Assembly: GCA_018398765.1 (NCBI GenBank)
Contig: JAHBMJ010005922.1
Coordinates: 19,003-61,376, forward strand
Direction of reading: 5' to 3'
DNA from: Chromera velia
Taxonomy: Eukaryota > Sar > Chromeraceae
Length of the DNA: 42,374 bases
Positions 11,062-20,639 of the stretch are shown piece after piece; within the stretch, counting starts at the first letter, position 1; every line of letters starts with the position of its first letter. The translations under genes were made by a program, and so were the position numbers. The notes under the pieces are model-generated. The model was given only the letters and a program-made list of their open reading frames with translations. It had not been told where the DNA came from and searched no databases.

Positions 11062-11832
11062 CTAGGGTGCTGCTGCCTTTTCCAACTGGGCTGCAACAGA
11101 CTGACTCGTCAGGGCTGCCCTGCAAGTAGCGTCCCCGCACCTGACGGGGGTAATGCCCAAAGCATCCAAAGACGCCTCGAGAAGCCTCTCCTCAAAGTCG
11201 GCCTGCTCCCTCAGGGCGTTGCTGACGCTGTTTGCTACATCCAAATCAAGCATGGTGCGGAACTCCTCGACGCACGAACCGTCCAGGCAAGTGTAGTCGA
11301 CAGAGGTGAAGTCGAGCTCGATGTCAGACTCCTCTCCGAGCAGATCATCCCGGTGGAGCACTGCAGTCGCTCCGGGCGAGGAGGTAAGACACACTCCCTC
11401 CACAGTCTTGGTCACTGGGTCAAAGCCCTGCTCAGTAGAGGGGTCACTGATCATTATCGAGGAGCGACCGCACTTCGTCCTGTTGGCCTTCTCCTTCAGC
11501 CTGGCGGCGCTCGACTTGTAAGTCTCTCTGTAGCTGCTGATGGCTGCAGTGATGGTCACGCTAGCTCCGTTGGTGGCAAAAAGCCCTCGGGACTCCACAG
11601 CATCACCCTCACCGGGGCCTTCGCTGCCCCCAGCCGAGGGGTCAACGGAGAGAGTGCCTGAGGTGTCGGGCTGGATCTTTTTGTAGCAGAAGCAGCCATT
11701 GCTGTTCCAAATGCACGCGCCTCCGTCAGCGACACACTTTCGACACTTCCGGGCGCACCCAGAGAGACCTTCCACTTCTGTAGTGAGAAAAATCACAAGA
11801 AAAAGGCATAACAGCACGGCTTCAGGCTGCAT
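11062..11832 (-). CDS. Secreted cysteine-rich protein, WNxNGCxC family (copy A)
   Basis: Intronless 256-residue protein. Residues 1-22 form a classic signal peptide (MQPEAVLLCLFLVIFLTTEV) with cleavage likely near VEG-LSG. A Cys cluster follows (CARKCRKC, then W-N-S-N-G-C-F-C-Y-K at about residues 42-51), a Gly/Glu/Ser linker, a helical segment with one N-glycosylation sequon (NRT), and a second Cys-bearing half with CLDGSCVEEF and CGDATC. It aligns with the divergent neighbour at 12393-13355 through the W-N-x-N-G-C-x-C-x-K motif, a C-x-T-x-P/S...AV-x-L segment and an RLL(E/D)-x-S/T-x-x-x-L helix, so the two are paralogues. I do not recognise the family. A TA-rich stretch at 11861-11878 lies 30-46 bp upstream of the ATG. 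Probably exported to the surface, a vesicle or an organelle. Confidence 0.8.
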   Translation of the reverse strand: MQPEAVLLCLFLVIFLTTEVEGLSGCARKCRKCVADGGACIWNSNGCFCYKKIQPDTSGTLSVDPSAGGSEGPGEGDAVESRGLFATNGASVTITAAISSYRETYKSSAARLKEKANRTKCGRSSIMISDPSTEQGFDPVTKTVEGVCLTSSPGATAVLHRDDLLGEESDIELDFTSVDYTCLDGSCVEEFRTMLDLDVANSVSNALREQADFEERLLEASLDALGITPVRCGDATCRAALTSQSVAAQLEKAAAP

Positions 11833-12392
11833 TCTCGGTCTGCCTGTATGTGTATTTGAATATATATATATCTATATACGACACAGTCAGATGCACTGAG
11901 TATAATTCAGTCGGATCGGTTGGTCGTCTCTGGCTGCATGCAAAACTCTTCTTCCGATGAGCTCCTCTTCTGGCAGCGGTGGAGTGGCAGACTGCTGGGG
12001 CGGGTTGGCTTCAGCAGCTTCAGCTGACTCGACTTGGAGCCGTTCATGCACGTATATACGTTTTGGATCGATCGATTTTGACGATCGGTTGTGCATGCAT
12101 CTTTTTTAAAAATATATAGATTGTATATCGGTATTTTTTTCTGTATCGGTATTTTTTTGTATGTGCATGCATGCATGTATATATATACGTACATGGGCAA
12201 GGCATGCACGCATGCATGCATGCGTGCACTTTCGGACTTCGAAATTCTGACCTTTGATTGTGTTTCTTTGCAGTTTCGAAGAGTCTTCTGTTTTCCCGAA
12301 CCATACATCATCCTGTATTGTATACGAGAGAGGAAAGGAAGTGGGTAACTTTATATCATACCCGAGTATTCGACTCGCAAGAGAGTGAGAGA
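11833..12392. promoter_or_regulatory. Shared divergent promoter with GCATGC array
   Basis: The 560 bp between two head-to-head paralogous genes contain eight GCATGC sites: at 11936, 12093, 12165, 12169, 12202, 12210, 12214 and 12218, several overlapping inside TGCATGCA. There are also GATCGATCG palindromes near 12067-12074 and TA-rich tracts. In apicomplexans GCATGC/TGCATGCA is a known ApiAP2-factor binding core, so a shared regulatory region is plausible. A TTTATATCAT stretch near 12350 could be a core promoter element for the plus-strand gene. An in-frame open stretch upstream of 12393 starts after a CAG at about 12271, so an upstream exon cannot be excluded. Confidence 0.55.
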
Positions 12393-13355
12393 ATGACCGC
12401 TACTGTCTTTTCCAGAAGAAACTTGCTCTCGGCCGTCTCTGCCCTGGCCGTCCTTCTTCCCAACACCGCCCTGGCGGCATGTGACTCCTCCGCAGTCGTC
12501 TGTCTGCAGGGCAGTGACCTTGCTCTGTTTCTCTGGAACCCTAACGGTTGCCTCTGTCTGAAGGGACCTGCCTCCCCCGCCTCTCTTCTCTCGATCGATC
12601 TCGAGCTCACAGAGGGACCAGAGGACAACCAGAGCCTCCTCTCGTCTGGAGAGATGGCCACACTAGAGGACCAGATCAGCAGCCTCGAAACAGAAATAGC
12701 CGACGCCTGGCACCAGAAAATAGAGCAGACCCTTTCCTCGCCCTCTTGTCCCTCAGCACCAAAGCTCATTTCTGCATCCGCCCCTTCCTCTCAAGTGCTC
12801 TCTGAGCTCACTACCGCCTCCTCTCAGTGTTTCACAGACCCAACGAGCACTCTTGCAGTCGGCCTCACGAAGGACGATGCCAGCTTCCAGCTCTGTTGTC
12901 TTCCTGAGCAGAGCGCCAGAGACCTGAGGACGAGGCTCCCTCTTGCAACCTCCGCCTCTACCAGCCGGGTTCTGAATACCCTGGTCACGTTGCAGCGCCG
13001 TCTGCTGGACTCCACCTTCTCACGTCTGTCCGTTCCGGTGGCAGGGGAAGCAGTGCAAGAGGAAGAGAATGCGCCGAAGGGGAAGGGGGAAAAGCTCGAT
13101 GATGCAGATTCCTTCGGAGGTAAGTTGAAGGACCTCGCGTCCTCCCTCTCGGCCCTGAAGCTCGGCGAAAAAGGAGCACCAGGCGATCTAGAGGGCACAT
13201 TGAAGAACCTCTTCGGGGGCCTTGGAGACAACTCCAAGCCGGGCACTGGGGGGGGTTTGAAGGGGATCGATCTGGGATTTGATTTTGATCTGGACATGCT
13301 CAAGGAGGGAATGGGAGAACCGCTAAAAGCTCTCTTTGAGGCCGGCTCCAAATAA
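12393..13355 (+). CDS. Secreted/lumenal protein, WNxNGCxC family (copy B)
   Basis: 320 residues from the only in-frame ATG (12393). The N-terminus is SRRNLLSAVSALAVLLP followed by NTALA-AC, a signal peptide with an AxA-type cleavage site and a twin-arginine-like SRRNLL start. The mature part opens with the paired-Cys region CDSSAVVC...W-N-P-N-G-C-L-C-L-K, shared with the divergent paralogue at 11062-11832. A coiled-coil-like helix (EDQISSLETEIADAWHQKIE), a C-x-T-D-P segment and an RLLD helix follow. The C-terminal third differs from the paralogue: it is Lys/Gly/Leu-rich, with leucine-spaced repeats (GGKLKDLASSL, GDLEGTLKNLFGGL, GIDLGFDFDLDMLKEG) that look amphipathic. No glycosylphosphatidylinositol-type tail. 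Family and function unknown to me. Codon use looks normal and no frame break is seen. Confidence 0.8.
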   Translation: MTATVFSRRNLLSAVSALAVLLPNTALAACDSSAVVCLQGSDLALFLWNPNGCLCLKGPASPASLLSIDLELTEGPEDNQSLLSSGEMATLEDQISSLETEIADAWHQKIEQTLSSPSCPSAPKLISASAPSSQVLSELTTASSQCFTDPTSTLAVGLTKDDASFQLCCLPEQSARDLRTRLPLATSASTSRVLNTLVTLQRRLLDSTFSRLSVPVAGEAVQEEENAPKGKGEKLDDADSFGGKLKDLASSLSALKLGEKGAPGDLEGTLKNLFGGLGDNSKPGTGGGLKGIDLGFDFDLDMLKEGMGEPLKALFEAGSK

Positions 13356-14173
13356 ATCGAGAATTAAGGTACTAGGCCCATGCAGGTCTGTGGGGTCATA
13401 GCATGATTGACTCGGGGCTTCATGAGTGCAGACAGTGAGGGGAAGAGAACTTTGAAGGAGAAGGACAGTGCTGGGGGGGCACAAGAATCCCCCTACTTTC
13501 TAGCTACTTTCCATGCAGAATCTGGTGCATTTCTTCTGCCAGGAATGCTGTAGCAACATGCTCAGTAACAAAGAAAACAGTACAGTGTGTCGATCAGCAC
13601 TGTCAGCCGGCCACTCAGCCCTCAATGCATCCAGTAAAAGAAGCAGCTGGGTCAAATGCGTATGAGCTACTAATAAAACAGAGAGGGGGAACGAAGTTGA
13701 ATTAATATAAGGATCGACTGCAAAACATCTTAGGCTCCGGCGGGTAGCTTATAAGCTAGTAAAACGTGAAAAAACATCTAACAGCATATATATCATTTAT
13801 GGACCATCATTCACCACTATATATTTAGCTATGTATAATATATATAGTTTCTTATTAAATTAATTATTAAATAACTTTTTTGGCAGTCTTTTTAAGTAAT
13901 ATTTTTTTGTTTTTGAAAATTTAGAGATAACGCACTCTAGAATGCACTCTTAAAACATTTTTTTGTAACCCGGTTATAAAACATTCTAAAACTAGTTATC
14001 ATATTATCTAATTAGACTATTAGGAAAAATAAAGAGTTATGTAGAGTTATGTAACAAGAAAATGGTTTTTTAATTTTTTTTTCACATTTTTCCCCACACA
14101 CTTTTAAACTGTAGATAACTGAGTAGACGACAGGCTATATAGAAGTCTTCCTAATTCAGCTAATAAAAAAAAA
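13356..14173. other. Intergenic, AT-rich
   Basis: About 800 bp downstream of the copy-B gene. It becomes very AT-rich after 13740, with many TATATA and poly-T runs. I see no gene, RNA or element here. Confidence 0.6.
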
Positions 14174-14356
14174 ATGCAGATCATTTTGTCATACACGTGC
14201 ATTGTTTTTCCTCACTGCGAGACAGCTAGTGCAACTTTGAAGTGCATGAACAGGTCGGCTACGGAAGAGCCTGAGGAGACGGACCTGGAGCCGGAGGCCA
14301 TTTTCTGCTCTGATTGTTGCCATATCGATGTGACAGTCTCTGCCGGCGCCGCGTGA
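14174..14356 (+). CDS. Possible short protein (weak)
   Basis: A 60-codon ATG-started frame, with a hydrophobic/Cys N-terminus and an acidic middle (EEPEETDLEPEAIFCSDCC). It could be an exon or chance. It has more GC than its flanks, the only reason to list it. No family recognised. Confidence 0.2.
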   Translation: MQIILSYTCIVFPHCETASATLKCMNRSATEEPEETDLEPEAIFCSDCCHIDVTVSAGAA

Positions 14357-14423
14357 TCAGCTATATATTAATACGTCGCGCACGCGCGCACTTCGCGCGC
14401 GCTCGCGGCCGGGGCCGGGGGCT

Positions 14424-14462
14424 GCATGCATGCATGTAGATTTCGCACAAATGCATGCATGC
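14424..14462. promoter_or_regulatory. GCATGC pair cluster
   Basis: Four GCATGC cores (14424, 14428, 14453, 14457) in 39 bp, followed by GATCGATCGATCG. They lie about 325 bp upstream of the secreted-protein ATG at 14787, echoing the array between the two secreted genes at 11.8-12.4 kb. Confidence 0.4.
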
Positions 14463-14786
14463 AGATCGATCGATCGAAAGATGGATGGATCTGCTTGACA
14501 TCATGCACGGAGCTGCCACGCTTAATTTTCTTTTGCACACTGCACTTCCGGTCCAAGTTCCGGAGTGACGGTGTGACTGCATGACAGCGTTGCAGATATG
14601 GAAGTACACGGCTTCGACCGCCTGTCCTGAAAGCTCGCAGCAGCGCCGGCCCTCGCTTTTTCTCTTGCTCAAACTTTTGGGGGAAACAAAAACCACCAGA
14701 GTGAGAAATTGTCTGACCTTGATTGTCTGCCGTCGGAGGAGGCGTTCTGACACACAGAGCTCTACTCACACTCGCAGGGAAACAAA

Positions 14787-15352
14787 ATGCGTGTCTTGCT
14801 GCAGCTACTGCTACTTGCCTTCTGCATTCAAGTCCAGGGTCACTTTCTGAAAGGCACCGCCAAGATGCACGAGGCAAAAGAGTTGACCCAGAAAACCCCG
14901 ACCCATCCCCACCCCCAACCCCAAACTGGAGAGGAACAAGATGGCACGGACCCCCAGGTCCAGACTCTCTTGCAAGAGAAGGAGACAGAGCACGAGCATG
15001 AATCCATTTGGGTCCCCCTGCTCCCTGTCCCTCCCAGCTCTCTCCCCAACCTTTAGATGAGGAGACGGACGACTCGGAGGACATGCAGATACTGCTCCAG
15101 GAGAGTGAAAACAAAAGAGGATGGGGGCCGCCACAACCGTGCCCACAATTGGACCCTCCATCAGATTCAGAATCGGAATCCAACTCTCAGATTTTGGCAC
15201 AGAGGAGCGAGCACAGACACACGCACGCCAAGAACGCACGGGAGAGGTGCGAGTCCCCCTTGAAGAAGTCCCAACGGTCGACACGCATCTCGTCAAGACA
15301 GGTGCAAGACGATTCTGAGTCACTCACACGCAGAAATTCTGTCACAGAATGA
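14787..15352 (+). CDS. Small secreted Gln/Glu-rich repeat protein, apparent frameshift
   Basis: The ATG at 14787 opens a strong signal peptide (MRVLLQLLLLAFCIQVQG), then a His/Pro/Gln-rich region. The frame stops at 15054-15056 after 89 residues. The frame one base away continues from about 15008 to the TGA at 15350 and contains the same kind of sequence. Three diverged repeats run across the junction: QTLLQEKE, QILLQESE and QILAQRSE. The first two are each followed by a W-G-P-P-x-P-C-P-like stretch, but the first copy is in the first frame up to its Trp and in the second frame after it. The slip is therefore near 15009-15013, in a G/C run. Explanations are an assembly error, a recent one-base loss (pseudogene) or an unseen tiny intron. 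The continuation is acidic, then Ser/Arg-rich, with no further domain. Function unknown. Confidence 0.45.
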
Positions 15353-16897
15353 CCCGAAGATCTCGAACAAACATTCAACAGAGGAACAGCATATATACTA
15401 CTATGAAAAGGCGACGCGTACGGAGTTTGAAAATGCCTCTTGGATGCATCGATCGATATAATGTACGTAGACCGACCGATCGATCGATTGATTTCAACCA
15501 GCAGCATTTGGCCTGCCTGGGTCATCTTTAGGCGGTCCGCACGATTCTTTCGACCATGTGCCGACGTGATGAATGACAGACCCGCACTGCATGCCCTGTG
15601 ACACCATCGTTCAAACAATGAAGCGAAAAAAAGCGGTGCCATGCAAATGAACTTGGGGAGAAGAGGAATACGAAGAGATTCTCTAATTCTGTGACCAGAG
15701 AAATGAAATCATCGTTCAAATTCGAAGAGAAAAAAGACTGAACAAGCAGGGTGACGAACAAACTGTTCTTCAAAAGCAGCTTTAAAAGCCTGAGTCGCTG
15801 GACCGTCTCCTCTAGGCTTGACTAATCTTCTAGGAATAATCGAGACTGATGAAAGTGAGATTCATTCATGAAAAGTTTCATGAATGCAACGCTGCATTTG
15901 ATATGAGAATTTTTTTCTTTTGAATCGCCATTGATTCTTGCATCCATTCTCATATATTCATTTTAGAACCATTTAATCACTCTTTAATTCTAGTTTTAAT
16001 TCACATTTTATCACGGTTTTAAACTCATACATTCTTCAAAAACTAATTTAATATATAGTACGTAGTTAATCAGATAAAGTATCAGATTTATTGAAACATA
16101 ATTTTATATATAAAAACGATGCAAGACAGAACGACTCGGATAATTAATTCGTCAATAAAATTATGCATAAAGACTCGGAGAAGATTGACAAGTTTATCAA
16201 AATCAAAGACTCCTAGAAAGACCTAAAAAAAGACTTACACTTAAGCATAGGCTATTTGATGCCTTCTGGATTATGCTTGCTGATTCAAAAGAAAAGGAAA
16301 ACAGTCACTAACTTGGGCCCTAAGTGTCCGAGTCCCTTCAACCCTTCTTCATAAAAAATCTAGTAAAAAATTTTGAGCTGTTTAAGACGAGCCTAGAGAC
16401 AAGCCGGGCGGTGAAGTGATTTTTGGTTCGGTATGCATCTCGATATACCGTCGCCGCCTTACAAAATTTTTAACTTTATAAAAAGGTGGATGACATCATC
16501 ATACAAAGGATCGTATATAGCTTCTCTGACACATTAAAAAATGTTTTTACTATATTTTTACTTGATTCAATTCCTAGCATACGCATACACGATATTTGAG
16601 AGACAAAAATCAAACAAATTAATTGATTGTTTATTCATAATTTCACATTTAAAAAGTTTGGAAAGAACTAACATTTCATATCATATTCATTTGATTTTTT
16701 GCCATATAATATTATGTGACCACTGTGACGGTAATTTGTGTCCCGCTTATAGAGCAAAGTCTTTTATATTTTAAATGAAACCAATATCCGAGTCCTTTTT
16801 TGATCGATATTGACTCAGTTTGACAGTTTGCAACGATAGCATCACTGCTACACACAGAACGCGCTCCTCCTTCACCGAAAGTTATCAAGTCGATCGA
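15353..16897. other. Intergenic, no gene seen
   Basis: GATCGATCGATC-type palindromes at about 15449-15490, then AT-rich DNA without coding signal. The frame at 16541-16774 is low-complexity AT-rich sequence. Confidence 0.55.
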
Positions 16898-19455
16898 TCA
16901 AGCATGCAGTTCTTCTTGCTGTTGAGGCAGAGAGGTCTCAAATGGCATCTTGAGCCAGGCTTTGGCTTGAAGCTCGTCCCCCTGCAATACCAGCATATGG
17001 TAAGCAAGGAAGAGGCAGCCACAGAAAAGAAGGGTGGGAGGGAGGTACATGAAAATTCGACTCCAGGTTTTCACATCGAACGCGCGGTCGCTCATCTCTT
17101 CCATGGTGTATCGGGTCGCGCCAACGATCCACACGAGCGCGCACACAAGACCTAACATGGCCATGGCTATGGTCGGGAGAATCTGTTCAGTGTACACACA
17201 CACAATCGTGAGGAGCCCGGCGCAGCTACCCATGAGGAGCGTGCCGGCTGATAGGGCTTTCTCCAGCCAATCCCCGTGTTGCACTGCTGTCTGGAGTAGT
17301 GTGATGCTCGCAGTCACCCCCTGTCCCGTCACACCCATGGCGAGGGCGTACAGACAGAGGGCGAGGGGCAGATGCTGTTGGTAGTTGAACCCGTCAGGCA
17401 TCTCGTCGAAGTCGATGAACCTTTTTCCCGTCGGCATGCCCCCAAAGATTGTGAGGACAATAGAAGGCATAGAGAACATGAGGAAACATGGGACCAAAGT
17501 GACTAGCACCTGGCTGAAGTCCCTCTGTCTCACTGCCTTCAGAGGCACCGAAACTTTCGACAAGTCCAGATAGCCATCGAACAGGACTGTGAAGGCCTTA
17601 GAGACGTTATTGTCCAATTCCAACACAAACAACAAAGCCACAGAGTCGACTACCACGTCGGCAAGCGACATGCCCTCGTCGTACAGAGTGAAGGTGGCAA
17701 TGACCATGAGAAGAACAGGGAAGATGGTATTCGAAAAGATGAGGAACGGAAGAGCGATCCAAAAGGAGCCCTTTGAATCGAAATTGCTCCCGTCTCCGTT
17801 TCTCTTTGCACTCACGAAGAAACACAAACCCACCAAATCTTCCCTCACGGTAGTTGTTGTGAACAGAGACAAAAGGAGTACGGCACAGGTGCGGAGGAAG
17901 AAGGAGAGAAATTCCATCCCCATAAGGTCATTCACACGAGCAAGCGACTGCACAGGCAGACGGAGCCCTGCAAGGACCTGGGGTGTGGATGCCTTGTGGA
18001 AGTTGTCTGACAGATTGAACAGAGACGGGTTCACTGCCATCAACGCAATCACCTGCATGCAGACACACATGAAGACAAACGGATATGCAGATAGACCCAA
18101 ATGGATACGCTCATATTACTTCCCGTACGGCATCTATGTGGACATTTCACAGACGGACCAGCAGAGAAATAACAAAGACGACATGAAAAAGGCAGTGTGA
18201 CGAAGTGGAAGACAGAGAAAGACAGGAATGGACAGAACACAAAAGAGAGAGAGCCAACCGGCCAGGGCGAGGGAGGCCCGCATGCAGCCGTAAACAGATC
18301 GAGGAAAAAGAAATTAAGAAGGAAGAGGATGGATGCATGGAGAGAGAGGAAGACATGTGAAGGACACGGGTCAGTCGATGGACGAAATGATCAAGGAAGA
18401 CCTCCTGTCTCCTCTTTGCCTCCCACCGCCCCTCTCAGACAGCAAGAGCCCCAGTCATTCAGAGAGATTGAAGCCCTCTCTCTTCCCCCCCCCCTCTCTT
18501 TCTCTCTCTTTTTTGTGACCTGGCTTTTCTGAACAAGAAGGCAAGAAAAAAAAAAAAAACCTCGTCCGATTCTTCACAGAGTAAAGGTGGGTATAGAGGT
18601 CGGATGCATGTGGGTGGAAGGAATAGACATTCAACAATAGAAAGACAGACTGTCCTAAGATACTTCTCTCGTTCTTTCTCCAAAAAAATGGATGAATGAC
18701 ACAAATGACCAAGAACATGGACCCTCTCCATCCCCACCCACCCCTCCAGTCTCGGGGGACCTACCTGGACTGCCAAGACGAGAAGGTACGTGAGGAAGGC
18801 AGGCCAGGGGTGGGGGACTCCCTTCGTGTTGGGATTGAAGCACGCCGCCACATACCTGCACAAACGCACAGGCATACAGAGGAATGAAAGCCATATGCGG
18901 ACTGTCAAAAGGTTTTGCTTTCCGGAGCACGGTGTGTGTCGTGAACAAATACTGTACGAGTTCATCCAGAGAGAGACGAATTTGACAGAAGAGAAAGATC
19001 ACCAGTTGAAGTAAAGTTGGCATTACAGGCACAGCGCGCACTCCATTATCATGTTCTGAGCAAAGGCTGATGCCCACAAACCCGTAAGAGCACGCACCCT
19101 GCAAGACGTCTCCTCGTACACTGACTCACTTTCAACAAACACGAGAAGAACGGAGGATGATTTATCATACTGCCCCCATGCATCACACAGTTTGTTATGT
19201 GCGTATCACCATTGAAGACTCGGAGAATTGATTCACAAGAGAAACACATACACACGAGCTCCCTGATCGCACGAAGAGCACTACAATAAAAAGTTTGATC
19301 AAAAGATCTTGAGGAAGGAAGTACGTAAACTTCGATTCCCAGTCGCGCAGACTCAAAAGCACAAGAAGAGGGTCGTGGCATGCTTCGTAATTCGATCCTT
19401 CTTTATCGAACCACACCACAGAGTGAAGTACACTTAAGACGGTCTTTTGTTCCAT
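16898..19455 (-). CDS. Polytopic membrane protein, unknown family
   Basis: Modelled as three exons: 19455-19252, 19098-18856 and 18052-16898. All junctions are phase 0 (donor GTATGT, acceptor TTGCAG; donor GTATGT, acceptor ATGCAG), giving about 533 residues. The first two exons hold cytosolic sequence and about three membrane helices (DLLIKLFIVVLFV; MPTLLQLVIFLF; AFIPLYACAFVQ running on into VIALMAVNPSLF). The last exon adds about eight more (for example FLSFFLRTCAVLLLSLF, IALPFLIFSNTIFPVLLMVI, ILPTIAMAMLGLVCALVWIV). A conserved-looking acidic stretch, DSVALLFVLELDNNVSKAF, resembles a motif I recall from uncharacterised protist membrane proteins; no transport function can be assigned. The protein ends in a Gln/Glu tail at the stop 16898-16900. 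An alternative exon at 18855-18766 could replace the join to the last exon. The first exon is the least certain. Confidence 0.65.
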
Positions 19456-19625
19456 GGTCTCTTTTCAAACAACACCTGAAAGACGAAAAGACTGACTGAC
19501 ACGTTCGAGAGATCTCCATCTTCAAACACGTGCTCTCCATCCACGTTCTCCTCTTCCTCTTCTCCCTGCGTCATGAGAGCCTCCTCGTCCGTCCCGACCT
19601 TCCCGTATTCGGCCTCGTTTCCCAT
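19434..19625 (-). CDS. Possible N-terminal exon, acidic, Gly-2
   Basis: A frame starting MGNEAEYGKVGTDEEAL, followed by a Glu-rich run, lies just upstream of the membrane-protein gene on the same strand. Its Gly-2 would permit N-myristoylation. It reads into a different frame from the downstream exon and stops at 19434, so either a splice I could not place joins it to the membrane-protein gene or it is a separate short frame. Composition looks coding. Confidence 0.35.
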   Translation of the reverse strand: MGNEAEYGKVGTDEEALMTQGEEEEENVDGEHVFEDGDLSNVSVSLFVFQVLFEKRPWNKRPS

Positions 19626-19926
19626 CTCTTGTAGACGGTCTGTTCTGTGACGCAACGCTCAGGTCTCTCTGACTAGATGTATTTATCGTCGCTTCTCTTC
19701 GCAGAAGTTCCCCGACGGCTGGCTCCCACACAGGAACCGCAGTTGCTGCTTTCGTTTTGCTCCGATCAACACCTCCACGCTTCGACCAGTCTGAGTGATG
19801 GGTGTATATATATTAGTATACACTTCTTTCAGGGCCGGGGGAAGAAAATATACCAAAGGGGGGGAAAAAGCGCGCGCGCAGTGCGCGCTTTTTTAGTGCG
19901 CGCTCCGATCCCATCTCTATGACTAG

Positions 19927-20245
19927 ATTTTTGAAGATCCCATCTTCATCATTTAAGATTTCATCAAGATCCCATCTCTATCACTAAAGATTTCACCAAG
20001 ATGTCATCTTCATTACTGAAGATTTCACTAAGATCCCATCTCCATCACCCTACAGATTTCATCAAGATCCCAACTTCATCACTTAAGATTTCATTAAGAT
20101 CTCATCTCCATTACTAAAGATTTTATCAAGATCCCATCTTCATCACTAAAGATTTTATCAAGATCCCATCTCCATCACTAAAGATTTTATCAAGATCCCA
20201 TCCCCATCACTAAACATTTCATCGAGATCGCATCTTATTGATGAA
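19927..20245. repeat. 32-bp tandem array (about 10 copies)
   Basis: Unit of 32 bp of the form TTTCATCAAGATCCCATCTC + CATCACTAAAGA, about ten diverged copies, immediately followed by the MITE at 20374. Preceded by a GC-rich hairpin (GCGCGC...GTGCGCGC) at about 19870-19906. Confidence 0.9.
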
Positions 20246-20373
20246 AAATCATTTAAAAAACAGACAAAAAAAAAAATTTCCTGTGGCGCTACCATTTCAT
20301 AATGAGAACGTACAACTTTAGATCATTAGATACAAGATGACATCTTTAAATTTTAAATGATGTTTATCTACAC

Positions 20374-20589
20374 GACCTCCCTAAACCTAACTACCACTTA
20401 AAAGTTTAGGCCGTATTTTTGGATAAGCTTGAAAGTCCGCGCCGCAGTTTATGATGTCTTGAAAGCTAAAGCCGCATATCTGGATGGTGTCTTGACCGTT
20501 TACGCCGTAGGCGTGGACGGTCTCTTAAAAAAAGATACCGCAGATAGAGATGATCTTAATTATATTTTTTCAAGTAGGTTCAAGGAGGT
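20374..20589. mobile_element. Foldback/MITE element, copy 2, with 9-bp target duplication
   Basis: Terminal inverted repeats start ACCTCCCTAAACCTAACTAC on the left and ACCTCCTTGAACC on the right. The interior matches copy 1 (5272-5472) in reverse orientation. The 9-mer TATCTACAC occurs directly outside both ends (20365-20373 and 20590-20598). A 9-bp duplication fits Mutator-like elements. The 71-codon open frame spanning it (20429-20644) has no other support. Confidence 0.72.
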
Positions 20590-20639
20590 TATCTACACAC
20601 AATCTCTTACATTCCCCCGATTGAAAGATCTATGCAAGC

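Noticed and set aside
12824-13351. 175-codon minus-strand frame
   Set aside because: Antisense of copy B; Ser/Pro/Arg-rich mirror composition.
14368-15183. 271-codon minus-strand frame
   Set aside because: Antisense of the small secreted-protein gene; its Gly/Ser/Cys composition is the mirror of the Gln/Pro/Glu codons on the plus strand.
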